Of a stretch of DNA of 64,000 bases, positions 17,553-25,859 are shown piece after piece. Position 1 is the stretch's first letter. Every line of letters starts with the position of its first letter. The notes beneath the pieces were generated by a model, which was not told the origin of the DNA, did no database searches, and saw only the letters and a list, made by a program, of their open reading frames with translations. Location: positions 62,001 to 126,000 of the forward strand of contig JAHEXY010000010.1 of assembly GCA_023251875.1 (NCBI GenBank), given 5' to 3'. This DNA is from Bacteroidota bacterium. GTDB taxonomy: Bacteria; Bacteroidota; Bacteroidia; JAHEXY01. The position numbers were made by a program, and so were the translations under genes.

Positions 17553-18215
17553 ATGAAAAAAAACTGGTGGAAAATAGTAGCTGTAATTTTTATACTGTAT
17601 GTTATCATTGCAGGTTTTTTAATGCCAGTTCCTACACTCCCTATTTTACATGAAACCATAAGAAATCTCTACTTCCATGTTACCATGTGGTTTGGTATGA
17701 TTATTATTCTAATGGTATCACTCATTTATAGCATTAAATATTTATCAAAGCAAAAAAACGAATATGATATTGTAGCGAGTGAGGCTGCAAACGTGGGTTT
17801 GTTTTTTGGTGTGTTAGGCATTACAACAGGCATGCTTTGGGCTAATTTTACTTGGGGCTCATGGTGGGTAAATGATCCTAAATTAAATGGAGCGGCTATT
17901 ACTTTATTAATTTACTTGGCTTATTTTGTTCTTAGAGGTTCTATTGATGACGAAGAAAAACGAGCAAAGGTTTCTGCCGTTTATAATATTTTTGCATACG
18001 TAATGCTCATTGTTTTTGTTGGTATTTTGCCTCGATTAACAGATTCATTACATCCCGGTAACGGAGGCAATCCCGGTTTTGGAAAATATGATTTGGATAA
18101 CAACATGCGATTGGTTTTTTATCCGGCCATCATCGGCTGGACTTTATTGGGTGTTTGGATTATGAGTTTGAGGATAAGGATGAAGAAATTGCAGATTGAA
18201 AAATTGGAAAATTAA
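17553..18215 (+). CDS. ccmC: Heme export/handling protein CcmC
   Basis: The 220-residue protein has six predicted membrane helices and a tryptophan-rich heme-handling motif (WGSWWVNDPKLNG, about residues 101-113). CcmC delivers heme to CcmE in the periplasm. The second of two in-frame ATGs (17544 and 17553) is chosen because the first is the end of an AGCTGATGAG-type repeat. The C-terminus (KLQIEKLEN) is encoded by an A/T-rich repeat of the kind found in nearby gaps. Confidence 0.85.
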   Translation: MKKNWWKIVAVIFILYVIIAGFLMPVPTLPILHETIRNLYFHVTMWFGMIIILMVSLIYSIKYLSKQKNEYDIVASEAANVGLFFGVLGITTGMLWANFTWGSWWVNDPKLNGAAITLLIYLAYFVLRGSIDDEEKRAKVSAVYNIFAYVMLIVFVGILPRLTDSLHPGNGGNPGFGKYDLDNNMRLVFYPAIIGWTLLGVWIMSLRIRMKKLQIEKLEN

Positions 18216-18313
18216 AGCGTTGGCTGAGGTAACTGAGGTTCTCGAAGTTCTGAAGCCAATGTTATTTAGAGAACCTAATCACCGAAGCCAATGATTTTAA
18301 AATTAAATATCAA

Positions 18314-18544
18314 ATGAAAACATTTAAAAAATATATAATTATTGGAGTATTACTTTTTATTGCTCAAACTATTTTTGCCCAAGGTCCAGAGCCTGTTGAA
18401 ATGGCTGATGCCTTACGCCAATCGGGTAAAATTTATGTGGTGGTGGGTGTGCTGGCTATTATCTTTTTAGGTATTGTTGTTTACTTGGTTTCTATTGATA
18501 GAAAGCTTGGTAAGCTAGAGAAGGAGATAAAAGAGAAAAGGTGA
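18314..18544 (+). CDS. CcmD-like small membrane protein
   Basis: The 76-residue protein has an N-terminal hydrophobic segment ending in an apparent signal-cleavage region (IFAQ). One membrane helix (about residues 40-61) and a charged, helical C-terminus (DRKLGKLEKEIKEKR) follow. Its size, topology and position between ccmC and ccmE match CcmD, which stabilises CcmC-CcmE and helps release holo-CcmE. It ends four bases from the stop of the convergent toxin gene. Confidence 0.72.
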   Translation: MKTFKKYIIIGVLLFIAQTIFAQGPEPVEMADALRQSGKIYVVVGVLAIIFLGIVVYLVSIDRKLGKLEKEIKEKR

Positions 18545-18548
18545 TTTT

Positions 18549-18878
18549 TTATAGCCCTAAAACAGATAATAACATATCTAATTCTTTATCCGAAATATTT
18601 TCTTTTTCAGATTTATCATATAATGATAATAAATGTACTGTTGTTGAAGTAATTTTTACACAGGTAATTATTCTTCCTCCTCCGCTTTTGCCTTTCCCTT
18701 TTGATTTGATGGCAATTCTAATTTTGTAACAATTTTTGCCTAGTGGAGTGCCAATTTCCGGATCTTGCTCAAGTTCGGTTATGAGAGAGGATAATTCATC
18801 TTTAAGAGATCTGTATTTTTTGATAAGCGGTTTGGCTTCTCTCTCAAAGTTATGAGTAGTAACTACTTTATAATTCAT
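18549..18878 (-). CDS. RelE/ParE-superfamily toxin
   Basis: The 109-residue basic protein has the RelE-type layout: an N-terminal helix hairpin (NFEREAKPLIKKYRSLKDELSSLI), then TPLGKNCYKIRIAIKSKGKGKSGGGRIITCVKI and a C-terminal strand-helix (VHLLSLYDKSEKENI). Toxins of this type cleave mRNA on the ribosome. It overlaps the upstream antitoxin gene by 11 bases, the usual TA coupling. It lies antisense between ccmD and ccmE, so the ccm transcript crosses it. Confidence 0.78.
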   Translation of the reverse strand: MNYKVVTTHNFEREAKPLIKKYRSLKDELSSLITELEQDPEIGTPLGKNCYKIRIAIKSKGKGKSGGGRIITCVKITSTTVHLLSLYDKSEKENISDKELDMLLSVLGL

Positions 18879-19086
18879 TTAAAAAATCTTTAGCCAATTT
18901 AGATTTTGTCTTTCCTTTCTCATGTAATTCAACTTCTTCTAAAGCTTCTTTAAGTCCATTAACATAAGCAATTTGACTGGCATTTAATTTGTTTTTTTTC
19001 TCAATTTTTATAAAACTAAAACTCTTAATTAGTTCCATAAAAAAGTTGTATTTACGGTCTTCTATACTTAATACAATTTGTTTCAT
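18868..19086 (-). CDS. Antitoxin partner of the RelE-type toxin
   Basis: The 72-residue protein has an N-terminal strand (MKQIVLSIEDRKYNFFMELIKSF) and a C-terminal charged helix (LKEALEEVELHEKGKTKSKLAKDFLNEL), a typical small antitoxin. It precedes and overlaps the toxin gene. The minus-strand box TATCTTTA about 24 bases upstream of its ATG is a possible -7 element. Confidence 0.7.
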   Translation of the reverse strand: MKQIVLSIEDRKYNFFMELIKSFSFIKIEKKNKLNASQIAYVNGLKEALEEVELHEKGKTKSKLAKDFLNEL

Positions 19087-19147
19087 TTTTATTAAAAATT
19101 TAGTGTAAAGATATTGGTTTTACTAAGAAAATACAAGAAGAAATCAA

Positions 19148-19155
19148 TACCTTTG
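19148..19155 (+). promoter_or_regulatory. -7 box TACCTTTG immediately before ccmE
   Basis: An exact TAnnTTTG match that ends only four bases before the ccmE ATG, so a transcript from it would be leaderless or nearly so. It would let ccmE-ccmF be expressed independently of ccmBCD despite the antisense TA insertion. Confidence 0.5.
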
Positions 19156-19159
19156 TTCT

Positions 19160-19567
19160 ATGAAGAAAACCCATATCATAGGCATTTTAGTTATTGCAGT
19201 TGCAATAGCTATTATCATTGTTTCTATTTCTGATTCTAGTACCTACGAAACTTTTACTACGGCATTAAACCATCCCGATAAGGAATTTCATGTTGTTGGT
19301 AAATTAGATAAAGAAAAAGAAATGGCTTACAATCCTGAACAAGATGCCAACCTTTTTAGTTTTTATATGACTGATGAAAAAGGGGTGGAGAAAAAAGTAA
19401 TCTTTAACGGAGCCAAACCGCAAGACTTTGAAAAATCAGAACAGATTGTAATTATTGGTAAGGCTAATGGAGATGGTTTTGCTGCTTCAAAAATTTTGAT
19501 GAAATGTCCTTCAAAATATACCAATAACAAACAAGGGGAGCTGAAAGAGTTTACTGAATCGAAATAA
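19160..19567 (+). CDS. ccmE: CcmE heme chaperone, cysteine variant
   Basis: The 135-residue protein has an N-terminal membrane anchor (about residues 5-24) and an OB-fold periplasmic domain. CcmE carries heme covalently from CcmC to CcmF. In E. coli the heme attaches to a histidine in HxxxY. Here the equivalent motif is CPSKY (Cys116, Tyr120), the CxxxY type known from some archaea and sulfate reducers. The protein is short after this motif. Confidence 0.85.
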   Translation: MKKTHIIGILVIAVAIAIIIVSISDSSTYETFTTALNHPDKEFHVVGKLDKEKEMAYNPEQDANLFSFYMTDEKGVEKKVIFNGAKPQDFEKSEQIVIIGKANGDGFAASKILMKCPSKYTNNKQGELKEFTESK

Positions 19568-19569
19568 TT

Positions 19570-19655
19570 AAAAATTGCAAGATTGAAAAATTGCAAGATT
19601 AAATTTTATAATCTTTCAATTTTCTAATTTTCTAATTTTCCAATCTTTAATCTAC
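19570..19655. repeat. A/T-rich short-period repeat between ccmE and ccmF
   Basis: The gap consists of near-repeats of TTGCAAGATTGAAAAA and, inverted, TTTCAATTTTCTAATTTTC with about 8-bp period. The two halves can pair as a long hairpin. Similar strings occur at 18192 and 29066. Confidence 0.55.
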
Positions 19656-22199
19656 TTGGAACCACAAACCATCAATTATATAGGAGAACATCTTTTACCC
19701 GGTAAAGTGGGTAATTTTTTTGTATTCCTTTCTTTTGTAGCAGCTATAGTTGCTTTTATAAGCTATGTGTTTTCAAGTTCCCCGAAAGCCGATCATTCTT
19801 GGAAAATTATTGCCCGTTCTGCTTTTCGTATTCATAGTTTTTCTGTGTTGGGAATTATGGGCACATTATTTTATATGTTGCTCAACCATTATTTCGAATA
19901 CCAATATGTTTGGGAACATTCGTCTAAAGACATGCCTTCTATTTACATGCTCTCTTGTTTTTGGGAAGGTCAGGAGGGAAGTTTTTTACTTTGGACGATA
20001 TGGCATGCTGTACTTGGTAATATTTTAATGCATAAATCGAAAGATTGGGAACCTCACGTAATGACAATACTTTCTGTAGTGCAAGTTTTTTTGGCTTCCA
20101 TGCTTTTAGGCGTTTTTGTTTTCGATTATAAAATTGGAAGCAATCCCTTTATGTTGCTTCGTGAGCATCCCGATTTTTCAAATCTTCCATTTGTAAAAAT
20201 GCCTACTTATTTGCAAAAATTAGATGGCCGTGGATTGAATCCTTTGCTTCGCAATTATTGGATGATCATTCACCCTCCAACTTTGTTTTTGGGTTTTGCT
20301 TCTACCGTAATTCCTTTTACGTATGCTATTGCCAGTTTATGGAGAAAACAATATTACGAATGGATTAAACCTGCTATACCTTGGACCATTTTTGGAGTAA
20401 TGATTTTGGGGACAGGCATTTTAATGGGTGGAGCATGGGCGTATGAAGCATTGAGTTTTGGTGGTTTTTGGGCTTGGGATCCTGTTGAAAATGCATCTTT
20501 GGTTCCTTGGTTATTATTTGTAGGTGCTTTGCATTTAATGCTCATCTATCAAAATAAAAATGAAAAATCTTTTCTCGCTATTCTGTTTACTTTGGGTGCA
20601 TTTATTCTCGTACTCTATTCAACATTTTTAACGCGTTCGGGTGTTTTGGGTTCAGCTTCTGTACATGCCTTTACAGACTTAGGCATGAACGGTCAATTGC
20701 TTATTTATTTACTCTCCTTTATTTTTCTTTCTGTTTTTCTTTTGAGTGGTGATAAAATGGCAAAAATAGTTTATGCATCATTATCTGCTATATGTTTTCT
20801 TCTAGCAGCATTTATAGGATATAAAAATATTTTCTTGGTGTCATTTGCTGTTATTTCAGCATTAACTTTACTATACGGGTTTGCAAAATACTTTTATGTT
20901 AAAGATGAAGAAGATGCCATTTGGTCGCGGGAGTTTTGGATGTTTATAGGTTCTTTGGTTTTATTGATTTCAACTTTTCACATTACGTTTGAAACGTCTA
21001 AACCCATTTTTAATAAACTGTTTGCTACCAATTATGCTTCGGCTCAAATACAAGATTACAATAAAGTTGAATCGGCAATAGCAGTAATTTTAGCCTTGCT
21101 TATTGCTGTAACGCAATTTTTTAAATACAAGAATTCTAGCATACAAGAAATCGGCAAAAAATTAATTGTTTCTTTTTTACTTGCCACAGGTTTATCAATT
21201 GCAATAGCGTACTTATTAGATTTGTTTATTATCAATTATTTTTTACTTCTTATTACCTCATTATTTTGCATTTTTGCCAATGCCGATTATCTGATTCGAA
21301 TTTTAAAAGGCAATGTTCAACATGCAGGAGCATCTTTAGCACACATTGGTTTCGGATTTATTTTATTGGGCGTGCTTATCTCCATGAGCAAACAAAAAAT
21401 TATTTCTCAAAATACTTCTGCTGTTGATGTGGGTAATTTTGGAAAAGAATACAAGAACCGTGAGAATATTTTAATGCAAATAAATGACACCCTAAAAATG
21501 GGAGACTATTTAGTAACCTATAGAGGTAAAGAAAAAGAAGGGGTAAATTTCTTTTATAACATTGATTATTTAACAAAAAATATAGACGGAAAAATAGAAA
21601 AACAATTTACATTAAGACCCATTGTACAAACCAATCCCAGAATGGGAAATGTGGCAGAGCCAGCCACCAAGCATTTTTTACAGAAAGATGTGTATACGCA
21701 TATTACCTGGGCAGAAATTGGCGAGCCTGAACAAGAAACGGATAAATTTGATAATGATAGTTCTTATATACTTGCCATCAATGATACTGCCATTGTTGCC
21801 AATCGTTATTTTATTACCATTAGTAATTTGGTAAAAGAGGTTGACAAGAAAAAATACAATTTACAAAGCAATGATTTAGCTGTTGGAGCGGCTGTAACTA
21901 TTGTTGATGCCGATAAACAAGTATATCATTTGTTCCCAATTTATGTAATCAGAGATAATTATGCATTTTCCATTGCGGATGAATCAAAAGAATTAGGATT
22001 AAAATTATCGTTTCAAAAAATTATTCCTGAGCAGAGTAAAATAGTAATTCAGGCACTTTCTAAAAATGTAAAAAATAAAGAATTCATAATCATGAAAGCC
22101 ATTGTTTTCCCCGGCATAAATTTACTTTGGTCGGGGGCTTTTATTTTTATTTTGGGATGTTTGATTGCTTTGAGGAAAAGAATAAAAATGATGAGCTAA
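19656..22199 (+). CDS. ccmF: Cytochrome c-type biogenesis protein CcmF
   Basis: The 847-residue polytopic membrane protein carries the WWD heme-handling domain (WAYEALSFGGFWAWDPVEN, about residues 262-280) and additional conserved segments (NPLLRNYWMIIHPPTLFLGF). With CcmH-type partners, CcmF ligates heme from CcmE to apocytochrome c in the periplasm. It is longer than E. coli CcmF (about 650) because of a large periplasmic region after about residue 570. The start appears to be TTG, directly after the A/T-rich repeat. Confidence 0.9.
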   Translation: MEPQTINYIGEHLLPGKVGNFFVFLSFVAAIVAFISYVFSSSPKADHSWKIIARSAFRIHSFSVLGIMGTLFYMLLNHYFEYQYVWEHSSKDMPSIYMLSCFWEGQEGSFLLWTIWHAVLGNILMHKSKDWEPHVMTILSVVQVFLASMLLGVFVFDYKIGSNPFMLLREHPDFSNLPFVKMPTYLQKLDGRGLNPLLRNYWMIIHPPTLFLGFASTVIPFTYAIASLWRKQYYEWIKPAIPWTIFGVMILGTGILMGGAWAYEALSFGGFWAWDPVENASLVPWLLFVGALHLMLIYQNKNEKSFLAILFTLGAFILVLYSTFLTRSGVLGSASVHAFTDLGMNGQLLIYLLSFIFLSVFLLSGDKMAKIVYASLSAICFLLAAFIGYKNIFLVSFAVISALTLLYGFAKYFYVKDEEDAIWSREFWMFIGSLVLLISTFHITFETSKPIFNKLFATNYASAQIQDYNKVESAIAVILALLIAVTQFFKYKNSSIQEIGKKLIVSFLLATGLSIAIAYLLDLFIINYFLLLITSLFCIFANADYLIRILKGNVQHAGASLAHIGFGFILLGVLISMSKQKIISQNTSAVDVGNFGKEYKNRENILMQINDTLKMGDYLVTYRGKEKEGVNFFYNIDYLTKNIDGKIEKQFTLRPIVQTNPRMGNVAEPATKHFLQKDVYTHITWAEIGEPEQETDKFDNDSSYILAINDTAIVANRYFITISNLVKEVDKKKYNLQSNDLAVGAAVTIVDADKQVYHLFPIYVIRDNYAFSIADESKELGLKLSFQKIIPEQSKIVIQALSKNVKNKEFIIMKAIVFPGINLLWSGAFIFILGCLIALRKRIKMMS

Positions 22200-22239
22200 T
22201 AAGCTGATGTGGTGATTAGCTGATGCAAAAATTAAAATT

Positions 22240-23217
22240 ATGATTGAACGATTAAAAAGTATGGCTCATCAATTATACACTTTGAGAAACTACAACAGGT
22301 TCTCTCCCTCTAAAGTTACAGTATTCTTAATTCTTAATTCTACATTCTTAATTTGCTTATTTACTTCATGCACCTCTTCTCAAAAAAAAGCAATAAACTT
22401 CGATATCGAAGGCCATCGCGGTTGCCGTGGTTTAATGCCGGAAAATACCATTCCTGCTTTTATTAAAGCTGTTCAATTAGGCGTTACTACGCTCGAAATG
22501 GATGTGGTAATTTCTAAAGATGGTAAAGTAGTTGTTTCTCATGATCCCTATTTTTCTCATGAATTTTGTTTGGGTTTAGATGGAAAAGAAATAACAGAAG
22601 AAAACGAAAAGTCGTATAATTTGTATACCATGACGTATGACTCTATAAAAAAATATGACTGCGGAACAAAACCTCATCCGCGTTTTCCCAATCAACAAAA
22701 ATTCAACATCTTTAAGCCTTTATTAAGTGAAGTAATTGATTCAGTAGAAAATTATATCCAACAACATCATTTACCAAGCGTGCAATACAATATTGAAACC
22801 AAAACTACTCCTTATGGAGATTTCGTTTTTCATCCTGCTCCAAATGTATTTGTCGAAAAATTGTTGGCTGTTATACAAGAAAAAAAAATAAAAGATAAAG
22901 TAATCATTCAGTCTTTTGACCCTCGTACTTTGCAAGTACTCCATAAAATGGATACTACTTATACTATTGCATTATTGGTTGAAGATTCTCTTGGATTTGA
23001 AGCACAAATAAAAAACTTAGGCTTTATGCCCAATATTTATAGCCCCGATTATCATTTGGTAAATTTTGCATTAATCGCCTTCGCAAAAAAAAATAATATG
23101 AAAGTAATTCCATGGACTGTAGAAACTAAAATGGATATGCAAAAAGTGATTGACCTAGGCGTTGATGGAATAATTACTGATTATCCTGATAGTGCAATAC
23201 AATTTATTTTGCAATAG
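22240..23217 (+). CDS. Glycerophosphodiester phosphodiesterase lipoprotein
   Basis: The 325-residue protein contains a GDPD catalytic domain: EGHRGCRGLMPENT near residue 57, TLEMDVVISKDGKVVVSHDP, and PWTVETKMDMQKVIDLGVDGIITDYPD near the end. It hydrolyses glycerophosphodiesters to glycerol-3-phosphate and an alcohol. A lipobox (LFTSC, Cys44) predicts a lipoprotein, after an unusually long N-region. The hydrophobic core of the signal is encoded by a heptamer tandem repeat. ATG 22261 is an alternative start. Confidence 0.85.
   Translation: MIERLKSMAHQLYTLRNYNRFSPSKVTVFLILNSTFLICLFTSCTSSQKKAINFDIEGHRGCRGLMPENTIPAFIKAVQLGVTTLEMDVVISKDGKVVVSHDPYFSHEFCLGLDGKEITEENEKSYNLYTMTYDSIKKYDCGTKPHPRFPNQQKFNIFKPLLSEVIDSVENYIQQHHLPSVQYNIETKTTPYGDFVFHPAPNVFVEKLLAVIQEKKIKDKVIIQSFDPRTLQVLHKMDTTYTIALLVEDSLGFEAQIKNLGFMPNIYSPDYHLVNFALIAFAKKNNMKVIPWTVETKMDMQKVIDLGVDGIITDYPDSAIQFILQ
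22324..22351 (+). repeat. Heptamer repeat (TTCTTAA) inside the GDPD signal sequence
   Basis: Four 7-bp units TTCTTAA, TTCTTAA, TTCTACA and TTCTTAA encode the hydrophobic stretch FLILNSTFLI of the signal peptide. TTCTTAATTC strings are also found in noncoding positions here, for example near 6811 and 6680. Confidence 0.65.
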
Positions 23218-23240
23218 AGTCTTTTATAATAATTCCAAAC

Positions 23241-23276
23241 TCACCTTCTCCCACGGGAGAAGGATGGGATGAGGGC
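23241..23276. repeat. CCTTCTCCC/GGGAGAAGG repeat with GGATGAGGGC tail
   Basis: A short hairpin followed by ATGGGATGAGGGC, one of the same-orientation copies (see 24519, 26560, 29117). It lies in the GDPD to flippase gap. Confidence 0.65.
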
Positions 23277-23346
23277 AAAAAAACAAAAGATATCCTATAA
23301 ATTACATAATCTCTCTTTTGAGTATAATAAACTCCACTACTATTTG

Positions 23347-23354
23347 TATCTTCG
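23347..23354 (+). promoter_or_regulatory. -7-like box TATCTTCG
   Basis: One mismatch from TAnnTTTG, 23 bases before the ATG of the flippase-like gene. Confidence 0.35.
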
Positions 23355-23377
23355 AAAGAATAAATCAGTCTATTTGA

Positions 23378-24445
23378 ATGACAGATTCTTCATCCAAAGA
23401 CATACTCAAACTTCTTACACCGCGTAAGATCATATTTCCTATTCTTTTAGGCTTGGGCGTTGCTGGCATTTATTTTTACCACAAATTTAATCCGGGTGAT
23501 TTTGCAAATATACAATGGACATGGCATTCAACATTTTGGATGTGCCTCGCTTTTTTATTGATGGTAATTAGAGATCTTGGGTATATGTATCGTTTGCGAG
23601 TTGTAACGGAAGAAAAAATAACATGGAGGCATTGTTTTGATGTGATCATGCTTTGGGAGTTTGCTTCAGCAGTTGTGCCCAGTATGATTGGAGGCGGAAT
23701 GGCAGTAGCCATGCTTATTCTTAATAAAGAAAAATTGAAAATGGGTAAAAGCATTTCAGTTATTATGTTTACTTCTTTTTTAGATGGAATGTTTATGGCT
23801 GTTGTGGCCCCCATTGTTTATTTTATTTTAGGTCGCGAGGCTTTATTTGCATCCATTAATCCTCAATCAGTTCAACAGCTTTCTTTTGGAGTAGAACTAT
23901 TTTATATTTTCTGGGTTATCTATTTTGGTTTGCTGGGTTATAAATTGATGATTGCTTATGCCTTATTTATTAATGCAAGGGCTATGAAATATTTTCTCAT
24001 TCGTTTGTTTTCATTTAAAATGTTTAGAAAATGGAGACATCGCATTGCTCAAACTGGCTCTGATATGATTTTAGCCTCAGAGGAGCTGAAACAACAAAGT
24101 ATAATGTATTGGTTAAAATCATTTGCGGCAACTTGTGTTTCATGGTCGGCTAGATTTATAATCATTAATTGTATTATTCTTGCATTTTGTCCTTCAGATT
24201 TTAGTAATTTTTTATTGTATGCAAGGCAATCCATCATGGGAATTTTGATGTTGGTTACACCAACCCCTGGAGGAGCTGGGTTTGCAGAAGTAGGCTTTAT
24301 TAATTTTCTAGGAGAATTTATTACCAATCCGGCATTAACTGCAGCATTGGCATTTTTATGGCGATTATTGAGTTCCTATACATATTATTTTATTGGAGCA
24401 ATTGTTTTACCTATGTGGATAAGACGAGTATATAAGAAAAAATAG
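23378..24445 (+). CDS. LPG-synthase-type transmembrane protein (UPF0104/flippase-like)
   Basis: The 355-residue membrane protein has about eight hydrophobic segments and the family hallmark TPTPGGAGFAEVGFINFLGE in the C-terminal third, as in the transmembrane domain of lysylphosphatidylglycerol synthetase and AglD-like proteins. It lacks the soluble aminoacyl-transfer domain of MprF, so a lipid flippase or glycolipid role is more likely than lysyl transfer. Confidence 0.78.
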   Translation: MTDSSSKDILKLLTPRKIIFPILLGLGVAGIYFYHKFNPGDFANIQWTWHSTFWMCLAFLLMVIRDLGYMYRLRVVTEEKITWRHCFDVIMLWEFASAVVPSMIGGGMAVAMLILNKEKLKMGKSISVIMFTSFLDGMFMAVVAPIVYFILGREALFASINPQSVQQLSFGVELFYIFWVIYFGLLGYKLMIAYALFINARAMKYFLIRLFSFKMFRKWRHRIAQTGSDMILASEELKQQSIMYWLKSFAATCVSWSARFIIINCIILAFCPSDFSNFLLYARQSIMGILMLVTPTPGGAGFAEVGFINFLGEFITNPALTAALAFLWRLLSSYTYYFIGAIVLPMWIRRVYKKK

Positions 24446-24518
24446 TTATTAGTTTTTCGTTATTGGTTATTCGTTAAAAAAAGAAAGTAATTTTACGGTC
24501 ATAATATAAATTCCAAGC

Positions 24519-24553
24519 TCCCCTCTCCCTTGGGAGAGGGTTAGGGTGAGGGC
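24519..24553. repeat. CCTCTCCC/GGGAGAGG repeat with TTAGGGTGAGGGC tail
   Basis: The hairpin CCCTCTCCCTTGGGAGAGGG is followed by TTAGGGTGAGGGC, a well-preserved copy of this family. It ends 13 bases before the metB-like ATG. Confidence 0.75.
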
Positions 24554-24566
24554 TAAAAGCAATTAA

Positions 24567-25706
24567 ATGAAATTCGCAACAAAAGCCATTCATGCAGGTA
24601 TAGAACCTGATCCAACAACAGGAGCCATTATGACTCCTATTTTTCAAACCTCTACTTATGTACAAGCAGCTCCTGCCCATCATAAGGGATATGAATATTC
24701 TCGAACACATAATCCCACCAGAACGGTATTGCAAGATAATTTAGCAGCTCTTGAAAACGGAAAACATGGTTTGTGTTTTAGTACCGGCATGGGCGCCATT
24801 GATGCCATAGCCAAATTATTAAATCCCGGTGATGAAGTGGTGGCTACTGATGATTTATATGGCGGAACGTTTAGAATTTTCACCAAAATATTTAGCAAGT
24901 ACGGAATCAAATTTCATTTTGTTTCTATGGCTGATGTTGCTTCGGTTGAGCAATACGTAAACAAGAACACAAAAATGATTTGGGTTGAAACCCCTACCAA
25001 TCCCATGCTTAATATTATTGATATTAAAGTCATGGCTGAATTGGCGAAAAAATACAAAGCCTTATTAGTTGTAGACAATACTTTTGCTTCACCCTATTTG
25101 CAAACCCCTCTTGCTTTAGGTGCAGATATAGTAACGCATTCTCTCACAAAATATATTTCGGGTCATTCAGATGTAGTGATGGGAGCCATCATTTGTAATG
25201 ATGATAGCTTATTAGAACGGTTGCTTTTTATTCAAAATAGCTGTGGAGCCACTCCTGGTCCAATGGATTGTTTTTTGGTTTTAAGAGGGATTAAAACCTT
25301 GCACCTGCGCATGCAACGCCATTGCGAAAACGGAAAAATTATTGCGGAATTTTTAAGATCACATCCAAAAGTTGATAAAGTATATTGGCCGGGCTTTACA
25401 GACCATCCTAATCATGATATTGCAAAAGCACAAATGTGTGGCTTTGGTGGTATGATGTCTTTTAAAATTAAAGGCAACAAAATGGAAGATGCGCTTATGT
25501 TTTTATCACGTTTAAAATTATTCTCATTAGCTGAATCATTAGGTGGTGTAGAATCATTAGTGGGCCATCCGGCAACCATGACGCATGCTTCTATACCAAA
25601 AGAACAAAGAGAAAAGGTGGGTGTGAGTGATTCATTACTGAGATTAAGTGTAGGGGTTGAAGACGTTGAAGATTTAGTGGAAGACCTAAAGAATGCTTTA
25701 AATTAA
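24567..25706 (+). CDS. metB: Cystathionine gamma-synthase/gamma-lyase family enzyme
   Basis: The 379-residue protein belongs to the Cys/Met-metabolism PLP-dependent family. The pyridoxal phosphate lysine is expected at Lys195 (HSLTKYISGHSD). Other family motifs are YEYSRTHNPTRTVLQ, FSTGMGAID and ETPTNPML. Members make cystathionine from an O-acylhomoserine or cleave it to cysteine; sequence alone does not separate these roles. No other methionine genes are adjacent. Confidence 0.85.
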   Translation: MKFATKAIHAGIEPDPTTGAIMTPIFQTSTYVQAAPAHHKGYEYSRTHNPTRTVLQDNLAALENGKHGLCFSTGMGAIDAIAKLLNPGDEVVATDDLYGGTFRIFTKIFSKYGIKFHFVSMADVASVEQYVNKNTKMIWVETPTNPMLNIIDIKVMAELAKKYKALLVVDNTFASPYLQTPLALGADIVTHSLTKYISGHSDVVMGAIICNDDSLLERLLFIQNSCGATPGPMDCFLVLRGIKTLHLRMQRHCENGKIIAEFLRSHPKVDKVYWPGFTDHPNHDIAKAQMCGFGGMMSFKIKGNKMEDALMFLSRLKLFSLAESLGGVESLVGHPATMTHASIPKEQREKVGVSDSLLRLSVGVEDVEDLVEDLKNALN

Positions 25707-25729
25707 ATTGGTAAGAAAAATAGAAAATT

Positions 25730-25843
25730 AACCGCATAGATACATAGGGTTTAAGAGTTCATAGAAAATAATTTAACATAGCGGCCAATAAATGAACCTC
25801 TATGTAAAGCAAAGCGTCTAATTTTCTATGTATCTATGTGGTT
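25730..25843. repeat. CATAGATACATAG long inverted-repeat element (copy 1)
   Basis: AACCGCATAGATACATAGG at the left and CTATGTATCTATGTGGTT at the right form inverted termini around about 75 bases that include CATAGAAAATAATTT. The same termini bound a second element at 59330-59564. It fills the metB-DUF4271 gap. Confidence 0.7.
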
Positions 25844-25859
25844 ATAATTATTAAGGTAA

